A DNA stretch of 64,000 bases from Acidovorax sp. A1169. GTDB taxonomy: Bacteria > Pseudomonadota > Gammaproteobacteria > Burkholderiales > Burkholderiaceae_C. Below are positions 17,124-25,194 of this stretch, one piece after another (the first letter of the stretch is position 1; every line of letters begins with the position of its first letter). Where the stretch lies: the NCBI RefSeq assembly GCF_030704685.1, contig NZ_JAUZDX010000012.1:62001-126000 (forward strand). Direction: 5' to 3'. The translations under genes and the position numbers were made by a program. The notes under the pieces were generated by a model. The model searched no databases. It saw only the letters and a list, made by a program, of their open reading frames with translations, and was not told where the DNA came from.

Positions 17124-18751
17124 ACCACATGGCCCAGTACCCGGTGCTGGAGCGGCGCCTGCGCGACAACCCCTGGAAGACCGCCGTCGTCGGTGAGCGC
17201 CGCCACCGCACCGTGCCCGAGCAGCCCCTGCCCGCCGGGGCGCGGCCCGCGCAGCCGCTGCCCGATCCGAGCGACTGGACCTTCGAACTGATCGAGCGCT
17301 ACCACGCTGCGATCGCCGCCACCGCCGAGCGCTTCGGCCTCGATACCTACCCCAACCAGCTCGAAGTCATCACCGCCGAGCAGATGATGGATGCCTATTC
17401 CAGCGTGGGCATGCCGGTGAACTACCGCCACTGGAGCTACGGCAAGGAATTTTTGGCCACCGAGAGGCGCTACCGGCGCGGCCACATGGGCCTAGCCTAC
17501 GAGATCGTCATCAACTCCAACCCCTGCATCAGCTACCTGATGGAGGAGAACACCACGGCCATGCAGGCCCTGGTGATCGCCCATGCCGCCTACGGGCACA
17601 ACAGCTTCTTCAAGGGCAACTACCTGTTTCGCATGTGGACGGACGCCTCCTCCATCATCGACTACCTGGTCTACGCCAAGGACTACGTGGCCCAGTGCGA
17701 GGAGCGCTACGGCTTCGACGAGGTGGAGCGGCTCATGGACTCGTGCCATGCGCTGGCCAACTTCGGCGTGGACCGCTACCGCCGCCCGTCCAAGAAAAAC
17801 CTGGCGCGCGAGCGCCTGGAGCGCGCGCAGCGCGAGGCCTATGCCCAGCAGCAGGTGAACGACCTGTGGCGCACCCTGCCCACGCGCCCCGGCAAGGACG
17901 GCGCGGCGCTGGAGCACAACCGCTTTCCGCAGGAGCCGCAGGAAAACATCCTGTACTTCATCGAGAAGCACGCGCCGCTGCTGGAGCCCTGGCAGCGCGA
18001 GATCGTGCGCATCGTGCGCAAGATCGCGCAGTATTTCTACCCCCAGCGCCAGAGCCAGGTCATGAACGAAGGCTGGGCCACCTTCTGGCACTACACCCTG
18101 CTCAATTCGCTGTACGACGAGGGCTACCTCAGCGACGGGGTGATGATGGAGTGGCTGGGCTCGCACACCAACGTCATCTTCCAGCCCCCCGTGGGGCACC
18201 GCGCCTACAGCGGCATCAACCCCTACGCACTGGGTTTTGGCATGTACCGCGACATCCAGCGCATCTGCCAGAACCCGACGGCCGAAGACCGGCAATGGTT
18301 CCCCGACATCGCGGGCACCCCCTGGCTGCCCGCGCTCGACCATGCCATGCGCAACTTCAAGGACGAGAGTTTCATCGGCCAGTACCTGAGCCCGCACCTG
18401 ATGCGCGAGATGCGCCTGTTCGCCCTGCACGACGACACGCGCCAGAGCGAGCTGCTGGTCAGCGAAATCCACGACGAAAACGGCTACCGCAACCTGCGCC
18501 AGCTGCTGTCGCAGCAGTACGACCTGGGCACGCGCGAGCCCAACATCCAGGTGTGGAACGTGAACCTGCGCGGTGACCGCAGCCTGACCTTGCGCCACAC
18601 CCAGTACCAGGGCCGCCCGCTGGCCGACGGCACGCAGGAGGTGCTGCGGCATGTGGCGCGCCTGTGGGGCTTTGGCGTGCAGATCGAGAGCGTGGACGCC
18701 TATGGCAACCACCCGGTGCTGCTGCACTCGGTGCCCGCGCCCACGGAATGA
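17120..18751 (+). CDS. spoVR: SpoVR family protein (YcgB)
   Basis: Encodes 543 residues. The ATG at 17120 overlaps the yeaH stop; the N-terminal extension before the conserved SDWTFELIERYHAAIAA is about 50 residues. Conserved family parts include RHWSYGKEF, GLAYEIVINSNPCISYLMEEN and MNEGWATFWHYTLL, the last histidine- and tryptophan-rich. SpoVR proteins act in spore cortex formation in Bacillus and in the same prkA-yeaH-spoVR stress cluster in proteobacteria; the biochemical role is not settled. Cytoplasmic. Confidence 0.92.
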   Translation: MNHMAQYPVLERRLRDNPWKTAVVGERRHRTVPEQPLPAGARPAQPLPDPSDWTFELIERYHAAIAATAERFGLDTYPNQLEVITAEQMMDAYSSVGMPVNYRHWSYGKEFLATERRYRRGHMGLAYEIVINSNPCISYLMEENTTAMQALVIAHAAYGHNSFFKGNYLFRMWTDASSIIDYLVYAKDYVAQCEERYGFDEVERLMDSCHALANFGVDRYRRPSKKNLARERLERAQREAYAQQQVNDLWRTLPTRPGKDGAALEHNRFPQEPQENILYFIEKHAPLLEPWQREIVRIVRKIAQYFYPQRQSQVMNEGWATFWHYTLLNSLYDEGYLSDGVMMEWLGSHTNVIFQPPVGHRAYSGINPYALGFGMYRDIQRICQNPTAEDRQWFPDIAGTPWLPALDHAMRNFKDESFIGQYLSPHLMREMRLFALHDDTRQSELLVSEIHDENGYRNLRQLLSQQYDLGTREPNIQVWNVNLRGDRSLTLRHTQYQGRPLADGTQEVLRHVARLWGFGVQIESVDAYGNHPVLLHSVPAPTE

Positions 18752-18806
18752 AGGGATGGATGAAGGGCTGGACGTGCCTGCCGCTTCATGCGCCAGGCAC
18801 GCCTGC

Positions 18807-19199
18807 TCAGGCGGCCAGTGCTTCCTCGTACCCGAACATCGACTTGGCCTCCAGGTACTCCTCGAAGCCCATGCGCCCCCACTCGCGGCCGTTGCCCGAC
18901 TGCCGGTAGCCGCCGAAGGGCGCTGCGTGGTCGGCGCGTGCGCCGTTGAGGTGCACCATGCCGGCGCGCAGGCGCCGGGCGATGCGGCGGGCGTGGGCCA
19001 GGTCGGGCGCGCTCACATAGGCCGACAGGCCGTAGGGCGTGTCGTTGGCGATCGCAATGGCCTCTTCCTCTGTGGTGTACGGCAGGATGCACAGCACTGG
19101 GCCGAAGACCTCCTCGCGCGCGATGGCCTTGGTGTTGCGCACATCGGCAAACACCGTGGGCTGCACAAAGTAGCCGTGGGTGAGGCCCTCGTTCAGGCA
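18807..19199 (-). pseudogene. Aldehyde dehydrogenase, C-terminal fragment
   Basis: The minus strand gives about 130 residues of an NAD(P)-dependent aldehyde dehydrogenase C-terminus: [70 protein letters not shown]. The stop at 18807-18809 is natural. The NAD-binding domain and catalytic cysteine are missing, because family similarity ends at about 19200, where a divergent ABC ATPase fragment begins. It is a non-functional remnant. The original family looks like broad-specificity ALDH. Its 3' end faces spoVR convergently. Confidence 0.85.
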
Positions 19200-20003
19200 C
19201 CGCTGATCGAGGCCAAGGAGGTGCATGTGAGCTTTCCCGGCGCACGCCAGGGCTGGCTGTCCAAGGCGACGCCCAAGCTGGCGGTGCGCGGTGTGTCGCT
19301 GACCATCCAGCCGGGTGAGGTGGTGGCTGTGGTCGGGGGGGCGGGCTCGGGCTAGACCACGCTGGGACGCGCCATGATCGGCCTGCTGCCCGTGGCGGGC
19401 GGCGACGTGTGCTTTCGCGGCACGCCGCTGGGTCAGGCCGATGCGGCGGGGCGGCGCGAATTCCGCCTGGCCTGCCAACTGGTGTTCCAGGACCCGTATT
19501 CCTCGCTCGACCCGCGCCAGCGCGTGCGCGACATCGTGGCCGAGCCGCTGCGCCACGGCCCGCCGCTCACGCGCGATGCGCTGCAGGCCACGGTGGACGC
19601 CATGCTCGGCGAGGTGGGCCTGGCCGGCTTCGGCGAACGCTACCCGCATGCCCTGTCGGGCGGCCAGCGCCAGCGTGTGGCGATTGCACGGGCCCTGGTG
19701 CGCAAGCCCGCCTTTGTGGTGGCCGACGAGCGCGTCTCGGCCCTGGACATGACCATCCAGAAGCAGGTGCTGGAGCTGCTGCGGCGCCTGCAGGCCTAGC
19801 GCGGCTTCGGCTGCCTCTTCATCTCGCACAACCTGGCCGTGGTGTCCGAGATCGCCGACCGCATCATCGTGATGGAGAACGGCCGCATCGTGGAGGAGGG
19901 CAGCGTGGCCGACATCTTCGACCGGCCGCAGCAGCCCTACACGCGTGCGCTGCTGGGGGCGGCCACCACCAGCGACTTGCTGGCGGAGCTGGACGCTGCT
20001 TAG
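19200..20003 (+). pseudogene. Oligopeptide-type ABC importer ATPase, broken C-terminal part
   Basis: Plus-strand reading from about 19200 to the stop at 20001-20003 is the last 260 or so residues of a DppF/GsiA-type ATPase. It includes [50 protein letters not shown] and the tail [15 protein letters not shown]. Two in-frame TAG codons interrupt it. One (19353-19355) falls exactly at the Walker A lysine (GSG-stop-TT), the other (19797-19799) before [14 protein letters not shown]. Walker B is also changed (DER instead of DEP). The N-terminus is lost at the junction with the aldehyde dehydrogenase fragment. Non-functional. Confidence 0.9.
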
Positions 20004-20026
20004 CGACCGGCCTGTGCAGAAATGCG

Positions 20027-20059
20027 AAAGGCGCTGCCCGCAAGGGTGGCGCCTTTTTT
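20027..20059 (+). terminator. Intrinsic terminator after the ABC ATPase remnant
   Basis: AAAGGCGC (20027-20034) pairs with GCGCCTTT (20049-20056), and the T run continues to 20059. It is a surviving terminator of the lost importer operon and now also separates it from the convergent VOC gene. Confidence 0.8.
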
Positions 20060-20072
20060 GCCGAGGCCGAAT

Positions 20073-20693
20073 TCAGCCCTTGGCGAATTCAGGCCGGTCG
20101 TTGGTCTGGGGCTTGAGCGGCTCGGCTGCCTTGCCTTCGGCGCGCTCCTTGCGCCACTGCTCCTTGCGGGCCGTCCACTCCTTCAGGCGCGCATGGGCCA
20201 CGGTGCTGTCCTTGGCCATGGCGTTGGCATCGGCCAGTTGCGCCGTGAGCTCCAGGCGGATGCCGTTGGGGTCGAAGAAGTAGATGCTCTTGAAGATGTG
20301 GTGGTCGGTCACGCCCAGCACCTCGATGCCGAAAGCCTCCAGCCGCTCCTTGGTGTTCTGCAGCTCCTGCACCGTGTCCACGCGGAACGAGATGTGGTTG
20401 ACCCACAGCGGGGTGTTGGGCGAGGGCTCGGCCTTCACGTCGTCGCCCAGATCGAAGAAGGCGATGAACGAACCATCCTTCAATCGGAAGAAGAAGTGCG
20501 TGTAGGGGCAGTACTCGCCCGTGCTGGGCACGTGGTCGCTCTGGATGATGTGGTACAGCGGCAGGCCCAGGATGTCCTCGTAAAACTGGCGCGTTTCCTC
20601 CGCGTCGCGCGCCTTGTAGGCGTAGTGGTGCAGCTGCTGGAAGGCGGCAGGTGCGGGCAGGCTGGCGAGGTCGGGCTTCAGAACGGCATTCAT
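20073..20693 (-). CDS. VOC family (glyoxalase/extradiol dioxygenase-type) protein
   Basis: Encodes 206 residues from ATG 20693; the frame upstream is promoter DNA. A single VOC repeat pair follows the metal pattern: H23 in LHHYAYKARD, H100 in VNHISFRVD and E148 in GIRLELT, with FFDPNG before the last strand. A charged C-terminal tail of about 50 residues (ARLKEWTARKEQWRKERAEG) is unusual. The VOC fold serves dioxygenases, glyoxalases and epimerases; the substrate cannot be read from sequence. Its divergent promoter region contains a CGTAA-N5-TTACG dyad that may control it. Confidence 0.8.
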   Translation of the reverse strand: MNAVLKPDLASLPAPAAFQQLHHYAYKARDAEETRQFYEDILGLPLYHIIQSDHVPSTGEYCPYTHFFFRLKDGSFIAFFDLGDDVKAEPSPNTPLWVNHISFRVDTVQELQNTKERLEAFGIEVLGVTDHHIFKSIYFFDPNGIRLELTAQLADANAMAKDSTVAHARLKEWTARKEQWRKERAEGKAAEPLKPQTNDRPEFAKG

Positions 20694-20744
20694 GCGGTTG
20701 TCTCCTTGGATCGATGCTGGTGTCGATGTGGAAATTCTACTATT

Positions 20745-20759
20745 CGTAATTGATTTACG
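20745..20759. promoter_or_regulatory. Candidate operator upstream of the VOC gene
   Basis: CGTAA-TTGAT-TTACG at 20745-20759 is a dyad in A/T-rich DNA 52 bp upstream of the VOC gene start. Size and composition fit a TetR or MarR-type site overlapping a promoter. No regulator gene of these families is adjacent. Confidence 0.4.
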
Positions 20760-20918
20760 TAAAGGGAATTTTAGAAAAAGGGCCATTTGCGGTACATTGC
20801 GGTCCTCGCCATCCCCCCGAGGTGTTTTCACCGATGCGCCTGTAAGCCCGTTTTCACGCTGTCCCGCACCTGCCCGAAGGCTGGTGCGGTCTTGTGGTGA
20901 CCGTGGAGTGCTTCAGGT

Positions 20919-21671
20919 ATGGCGACGACCAATCATTCGGGCCAGCGCGCCCGTGGCGGCAGCAAGGCTGCTGCCGCTTCTGTTTCCTTTTCTTCTTCTC
21001 TTTCGCTCCAGCTCCAGGGCGTTGTCTGGGCGCTGCCCGATGGGCAGCCCTTGTGGAGCCAGCCCCTGGACATCGCCCTGGGCGCCGGGTCCACTGGCAT
21101 CGTCGGCGCCAACGGCGTGGGCAAGAGCGTGTTCCTGCAATTGCTGCTGGGCCGGCTGCAGCCCACCACGGGCAAGGTGCTGCGCAGCGCACGCCTGCAT
21201 GCCGTGGCGCAGGAGGTGCAGGGCAGCCCCGGCAGCACCGTGGCCGACCTCGCGGGCCTGGCACCCGTGCTGCGCGCGCTGGCGCGCCTGGAGGCGGGCC
21301 AGGGCACGCCCGAAGACCTGCTGCGGGCCGATGGCCAGTGGGACCTGCCCGCGCGCTGGCAGCGCGCGCTGCAGGCGCTGGACCTGGGGCATCTGCCTGC
21401 CGACGCCAGTGCGGAAGGCCTGAGCGGCGGCGAGCGCATGCGCGTGGCGCTGGCCGGGGCCTTCGTCTGCGACGCCCAGGTGCTGGTGCTCGACGAGCCC
21501 ACCAACCACCTGGACCTGGCCTCGGTGGAGGCCTTGCAGGTGGCGCTGCAGGGCTTCACCGGTGCGCTGCTGGTGGTGTCGCACGATCTGCATTTCCTGG
21601 CGGCGCTGGCGCCCACGCATGTCTGGGCATGGCATGCCGAAGGCTGGCGGCTCGATGCACGCCTGGCATGA
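20919..21671 (+). CDS. Half-size ABC-F-type ATPase (single nucleotide-binding domain)
   Basis: Encodes 250 residues with one complete ABC domain: Walker A GANGVGKS (63-70), signature LSGGE (168-172), Walker B VLVLDEPTNHLD (188-199) and switch H222 in VVSHD. DEPTNHLD is the ABC-F hallmark, but ABC-F proteins normally have two such domains joined by a P-site linker (about 530 residues or more). Neither the linker nor the second domain is present downstream, where a terminator starts within a few bases. It also has a basic Ser/Ala-rich N-terminus. It may be a truncated gene or act as a dimer. It has no membrane partner, so it is not a transporter by itself. Confidence 0.8.
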   Translation: MATTNHSGQRARGGSKAAAASVSFSSSLSLQLQGVVWALPDGQPLWSQPLDIALGAGSTGIVGANGVGKSVFLQLLLGRLQPTTGKVLRSARLHAVAQEVQGSPGSTVADLAGLAPVLRALARLEAGQGTPEDLLRADGQWDLPARWQRALQALDLGHLPADASAEGLSGGERMRVALAGAFVCDAQVLVLDEPTNHLDLASVEALQVALQGFTGALLVVSHDLHFLAALAPTHVWAWHAEGWRLDARLA

Positions 21672-21674
21672 AAA

Positions 21675-21705
21675 AAGCCACCCGTGGCCGTGCCGCGGGT
21701 GGCTT
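21675..21705. terminator. Bidirectional terminator between the ABC-F half gene and yceI
   Basis: AAGCCACCCG (21675-21684) pairs with CGGGTGGCTT (21696-21705). A six-A run on the left makes it a strong terminator for the minus-strand yceI operon; plus-strand T content is weaker. Confidence 0.8.
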
Positions 21706-21731
21706 GTGCGGACCAGAAGGCCCGTCGTGGA

Positions 21732-22316
21732 TTACTGCTTGATGGCTTCGATCTGCACCACCAGGCGCACGTTCTTGGGGAAGCCGTATTGCACGCCGTA
21801 GTCCAGGCCCCACTGGGTGCGGTCGATGGTGGCTTCGAAGTCGCCGCCGCAGACTTCACGCTTGAGCATGGGGCTTTGGTAGCAGTTGAACTGCGTGGCC
21901 TTCAGGGTCACGGGCAGGGTCTTGTCCAGCAGCGTCAGCTGGCCGGCAACTTCGCTGACCTTGTCGCCATTGAAGGTGAACTTGTCGGACACGAACTTGA
22001 TGGTCGGGTACTTGGCCGCGTTGAAGATGTCAGGGCTTTGCAGGTGCTTGTCGAACGGGGGCGTGCCGGAGTTGATCGACGTGGTGTCCACCGTGATCTC
22101 CACCTTGCCGGTCTTGCCGGCGCGGTCGAACTGCACAGTGCCTTCCTTCTTGTCGAAGCGGCCGCGGTTGGTCGTGGCGCCGAAGTGGCTGATCTCGAAC
22201 GTCACGAAGGTGTGCGTCGGATCGATGGCGTAGGCGGCGCTCTGGGCCTGGGCTGCGCCCGTGGACAGAACGGCGGCTGCGGCCAGGGCGAGCAGGGCGA
22301 ACGAAGACTTGCGCAT
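21732..22316 (-). CDS. YceI family periplasmic protein (1)
   Basis: Encodes 194 residues with a clear Sec signal peptide (MRKSSFALLALAAAAVLS, cleavage after AQA). The mature part is the YceI lipocalin-like barrel: YAIDPTHTFVTFEISHFG, GRFDKKEGTVQFD, NAAKYPTIKFVSDKF, and a C-terminal WGLDYGVQYGFPKNVRLVVQIEA. It contains two cysteines (FNCYQ, EVCGG). YceI proteins bind isoprenoid-type lipids such as polyprenyl quinones. It lies third in the operon cytochrome b561 - yceI(2) - yceI(1), a common arrangement. Confidence 0.9.
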   Translation of the reverse strand: MRKSSFALLALAAAAVLSTGAAQAQSAAYAIDPTHTFVTFEISHFGATTNRGRFDKKEGTVQFDRAGKTGKVEITVDTTSINSGTPPFDKHLQSPDIFNAAKYPTIKFVSDKFTFNGDKVSEVAGQLTLLDKTLPVTLKATQFNCYQSPMLKREVCGGDFEATIDRTQWGLDYGVQYGFPKNVRLVVQIEAIKQ

Positions 22317-22384
22317 GTAAACAACTCCTGAAAAAGGAAGGGTCAAGGGAACAGGGAACGCGGAAAAGGGAGGGTGCAGGGCGA

Positions 22385-22957
22385 TCAGAGCTTGCCCACG
22401 CCGGTGAGGGCGAGCTTGAATTTGACGGTCACGTCGTCGGCCACCATGGAGGTGTCGGCCCACTCGTTCTCGCCGATCTTGAAGGCCAGGCGCTTGATGG
22501 GCAGGGTGCCGGTGGCCGTGGTGGTGGCGCCGCTCTGGGCCAGCGCCACGGGCACGACCACGTTCTGCGCATTGCCCTTGATGGTGAGCTTGCCGGCCAC
22601 TTCGAACTTGCCGCCGCCCAGCGCCTTGATGGTGGTGGACTCGAACGCTGCCTGGGGGAACTTGGGCACGTTGAACCAGGTGGGCTTGGGCAGCTCGGCA
22701 TCGGTCTCGCGCGAGCCCAGCGTGGCGCTGCCGGTGTCCACCGTGAAGCTGATCTTGCTGGTATCGGGCTTGGCCGGGTCGAACGCCACCTTGGCATCGA
22801 ACTTCTTGAAATGGCCTTCGAGCGGCACGCCCATCTGGCGCGCGGTGAACTGCACCTCGCTCTGTGCGGGGACCAGTTGCTGTTGGGCGAAGGCGGACGG
22901 TGCGGCCAGCACGGCGGCAGCCAGCACGAGGCCCGAGGCGAAGGAAGATGCTTGCAT
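22385..22957 (-). CDS. YceI family periplasmic protein (2)
   Basis: Encodes 190 residues with a signal peptide ending at AFAQ. The mature barrel starts QLVPAQSEVQFTARQMGVPLEGHFKKFD, the family's first two strands. KPTWFNVPKFPQAAFEST and TIKGNAQNVVVPVAL follow. It differs clearly from the neighbouring YceI protein (no cysteines, different loops), so the two are diverged paralogues, probably with different ligands. It sits between cytochrome b561 and the other yceI gene. Confidence 0.9.
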   Translation of the reverse strand: MQASSFASGLVLAAAVLAAPSAFAQQQLVPAQSEVQFTARQMGVPLEGHFKKFDAKVAFDPAKPDTSKISFTVDTGSATLGSRETDAELPKPTWFNVPKFPQAAFESTTIKALGGGKFEVAGKLTIKGNAQNVVVPVALAQSGATTTATGTLPIKRLAFKIGENEWADTSMVADDVTVKFKLALTGVGKL

Positions 22958-23019
22958 GAAGGCTCCTGAAAAATCGGTGCGGAAGAACAAGGAAGAGGGC
23001 GGGGGGCTTGGGCGGCGGC

Positions 23020-23595
23020 TCAGCGCGGGACGGGCAGCATGCGGCCGATGAGGCCGTCCCGGTCGATGAACTGGTGCTTGAGCGCAGCGGCCACGTGCAG
23101 CACCACCAGGCCCGCCATGGCAAAGGCGGTGTACTGGTGCCAGGGCTTGATGGCCTCGGCCAGCTCCTTGCTCACGGGCACGAAATCGGGCAACTGCCAC
23201 ATGCCGAGGAACACGATGGGAAAACCCGCCGCCGAGCTGTAGGCCCAGCCGATCAGCGGCACGGCCAGGAACAGCGCGTACAGCAGGCCGTGCGTGGCAT
23301 GGTGGGCCAGCGTCTGCCAGCGCGGCATGGCCTGCACCATAGCCGCCGGCAGGGCGGGGGGGCGGTGTGTCAGGCGCCAGAGGATGCGCAGCACCGACAG
23401 CGTGAGGATGGTGACACCCGCCCACTTGTGCCAGTTGTAGAGCTTGAGGCGCTGCGGCGAGAACGGCAGGCCGGTCATGTACAGACCGACGCCAAAAGCG
23501 CTGATCAGGGCCAGGCCCAGCACCCAGTGCATCAGCATGGCGGTGCGGGTGTAGCGGGCCGGTCGGCTGGTGGGGGACGGCGTGGAGGAAGGCAT
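23020..23595 (-). CDS. Cytochrome b561 family protein
   Basis: Encodes 191 residues from MPSSTPSPTSRPARY at 23595; an earlier in-frame ATG would add an unlikely basic stretch. Four membrane helices are visible. Family histidines are LMHWVLG (helix 1), LYNWHKWAG (helix 2), LAHHATHGLLYALF (helix 3) and AGLVVLHVAAALKHQF (helix 4), consistent with two b-type haems. It probably takes electrons from quinol. With two YceI quinone-binding-like proteins downstream it forms a small periplasm/inner-membrane redox operon. The far-upstream dyad at 23772-23791 is a candidate control site. Confidence 0.9.
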   Translation of the reverse strand: MPSSTPSPTSRPARYTRTAMLMHWVLGLALISAFGVGLYMTGLPFSPQRLKLYNWHKWAGVTILTLSVLRILWRLTHRPPALPAAMVQAMPRWQTLAHHATHGLLYALFLAVPLIGWAYSSAAGFPIVFLGMWQLPDFVPVSKELAEAIKPWHQYTAFAMAGLVVLHVAAALKHQFIDRDGLIGRMLPVPR

Positions 23596-23771
23596 CGTGG
23601 GTGGGTTGGCGGGTGAGGTGGCGGGGGTGGCAGCAAGCGGCTGGAGCAGGTTTACGGGCCGACGCATCCGTCGCTGCCTCGCACGCCGCACCCCGTGCTG
23701 TGCGCACAAGGCTCCGCGATGAGCGCAGTGTAGGAAGCTGCCAGCCCGTTCGGCTTCAGCAGGATTGATGC

Positions 23772-23791
23772 TTCAGTTCAAAAAAACTGAA
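23772..23791. promoter_or_regulatory. Dyad in the region upstream of the cytochrome b561 operon
   Basis: TTCAGTT-N6-AACTGAA at 23772-23791 lies in the 306-bp gap (23596-23901) between hemY and the b561 gene. It could be an operator of the b561-yceI operon, although it is 177 bp from the chosen start. Nothing else in the gap looks coding, and no clear hemY terminator is seen. Confidence 0.35.
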
Positions 23792-23901
23792 TTGATTGGG
23801 GCTGTGCGCTCAAAGTTCCCTCTGGTTCACCAAAAGGTGGGCGCAGATGGATGGCCGGTAGATGGCCCGGGGATGGGTGGGTGCGCCCGCCGCTTGATTG
23901 C

Positions 23902-25179
23902 TCAGCGCGCCAGGGCGGCTTTCTTCCAGGCCTCGGCGGCGGCGGCTTCGTCGCCGCGCTGCTCGGCCAGCTCTGCCAGGTGGCGCCAGGCGCTGGCGCG
24001 CAGGCTGGCGTCGGCGAGCTGGTGGGCGGCCTGGGTCAGCAACTGTTGGGCCTTGCCCCACAGCTGGCGCTTGAGGCAGGCCATGCCGGCCATGTACTGC
24101 AGGCGCGCATCGCGCGGGTTGGCCTGCTGGGCGGCTTCGATGCGCGCCAGCCAGGGGGCGTCCAGGGCATCGAGGCCCGATTCCAGTGCGCGCACCAGTT
24201 TCAGGGCATGGTGCTCGGCCAGCGCATCGGGCAGGTCCACCATGCGCTCCCACACCGGCAGCAGCCAGGCGCGCACCTGCGTGGCGTCACCGCCCAGGGT
24301 GGCCATGCGCTGCGCGGCCTGGATGGCCAGCTCAGGCATGTTGCGCTCGGCGGTTTCCAGGTCGTCCCACACGCGGCGCAGCTGCGCCGTGTCGTGGGCG
24401 CTCTGGATGAGCTCGGTGGCCAGGCCGCGCACGATGCTCTGTGCAGCGGTGGGGGAGAAGGCGCGGTGCTTGGCCAGCAGGCGGGCCGTGTCCAGCGCTT
24501 CCTGCGTGCGGCGGGCCAGCCGCGTGGCCTTGAGCTTGATGCGCAGCGCCAGGGTGCGGCGCGCGGCGCCCTGGGGCAGGGCGGCGAGCCATTGGAGGGC
24601 CGCATCGGCGTCGCGGTCGTCCAGCGTCCAGCGCGCGGCGCGCATCTGGGCGCCTTCGCGCAGTTCCAGCTCCAGGGCCGTGCCGCGCGCGGGCGCATCG
24701 TCGAGCGCGCGCTGCAGGTGGCTGTCGCGCGTGGCGGTGTCCTGCAGGGCGTGCGAGGCCTCGGCCGCCACCAGGTGGGCCAGCGAGCGCAACTGGTGGC
24801 TGTGCGGCACCGATTCGCCAGCGGCTGCCAGGGCGTTTTCCTGGGCCAGCGCGGCCACGGCGGCCTTGCGCGAGCGGATGAAGCGCCCGCCCAGCAGGTG
24901 CGTCATGGCGTCGAGCAGCGCGCTGTGCATGGCGCGTTCCTTTTGCTGCAAGCGCCAGCGGCGGGCCTGGTGCGGCAGCTCCAGCAGGGCCGCCAGGGCC
25001 CGCAGGGCGGCATGCACGGTGACGAAGCCGCCCACGAGCAGCAGCACCACCATGTTCAGCGACAGATCGACCCGGTACGGAGGCCAGTAAAGGGTGATGG
25101 TGCCCTGGTTGTTGCCCGCAAACAGCGCGGCCGCAACGGCCACGCCAAACAACGCCAGGAGCCAGAGTGCTGCGCGCAT
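23902..25179 (-). CDS. hemY: HemY family protein (haem biosynthesis-associated)
   Basis: Encodes 425 residues with two N-terminal membrane segments (about 1-22 and 38-62). Helical repeats follow, including TPR-like units: ARDARLQYMAGMACLKRQLWGKAQQLL and SAWRHLAELAEQRGDEAAAAEAWKKAA. This is the proteobacterial HemY of the hemCDXY operon, not the Bacillus protoporphyrinogen oxidase of the same name. Its exact role in tetrapyrrole synthesis is not settled; scaffolding is suspected. It starts 15 bp after hemX. Confidence 0.88.
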   Translation of the reverse strand: MRAALWLLALFGVAVAAALFAGNNQGTITLYWPPYRVDLSLNMVVLLLVGGFVTVHAALRALAALLELPHQARRWRLQQKERAMHSALLDAMTHLLGGRFIRSRKAAVAALAQENALAAAGESVPHSHQLRSLAHLVAAEASHALQDTATRDSHLQRALDDAPARGTALELELREGAQMRAARWTLDDRDADAALQWLAALPQGAARRTLALRIKLKATRLARRTQEALDTARLLAKHRAFSPTAAQSIVRGLATELIQSAHDTAQLRRVWDDLETAERNMPELAIQAAQRMATLGGDATQVRAWLLPVWERMVDLPDALAEHHALKLVRALESGLDALDAPWLARIEAAQQANPRDARLQYMAGMACLKRQLWGKAQQLLTQAAHQLADASLRASAWRHLAELAEQRGDEAAAAEAWKKAALAR

Positions 25180-25194
25180 GCGTGCTGCCCTCTC

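Noticed and set aside
18651..19355. Plus-strand frame running from the spoVR end into the ABC ATPase fragment
   Set aside because: Its first part is the antisense of the aldehyde dehydrogenase fragment; only the part after about 19200 matches a protein family.
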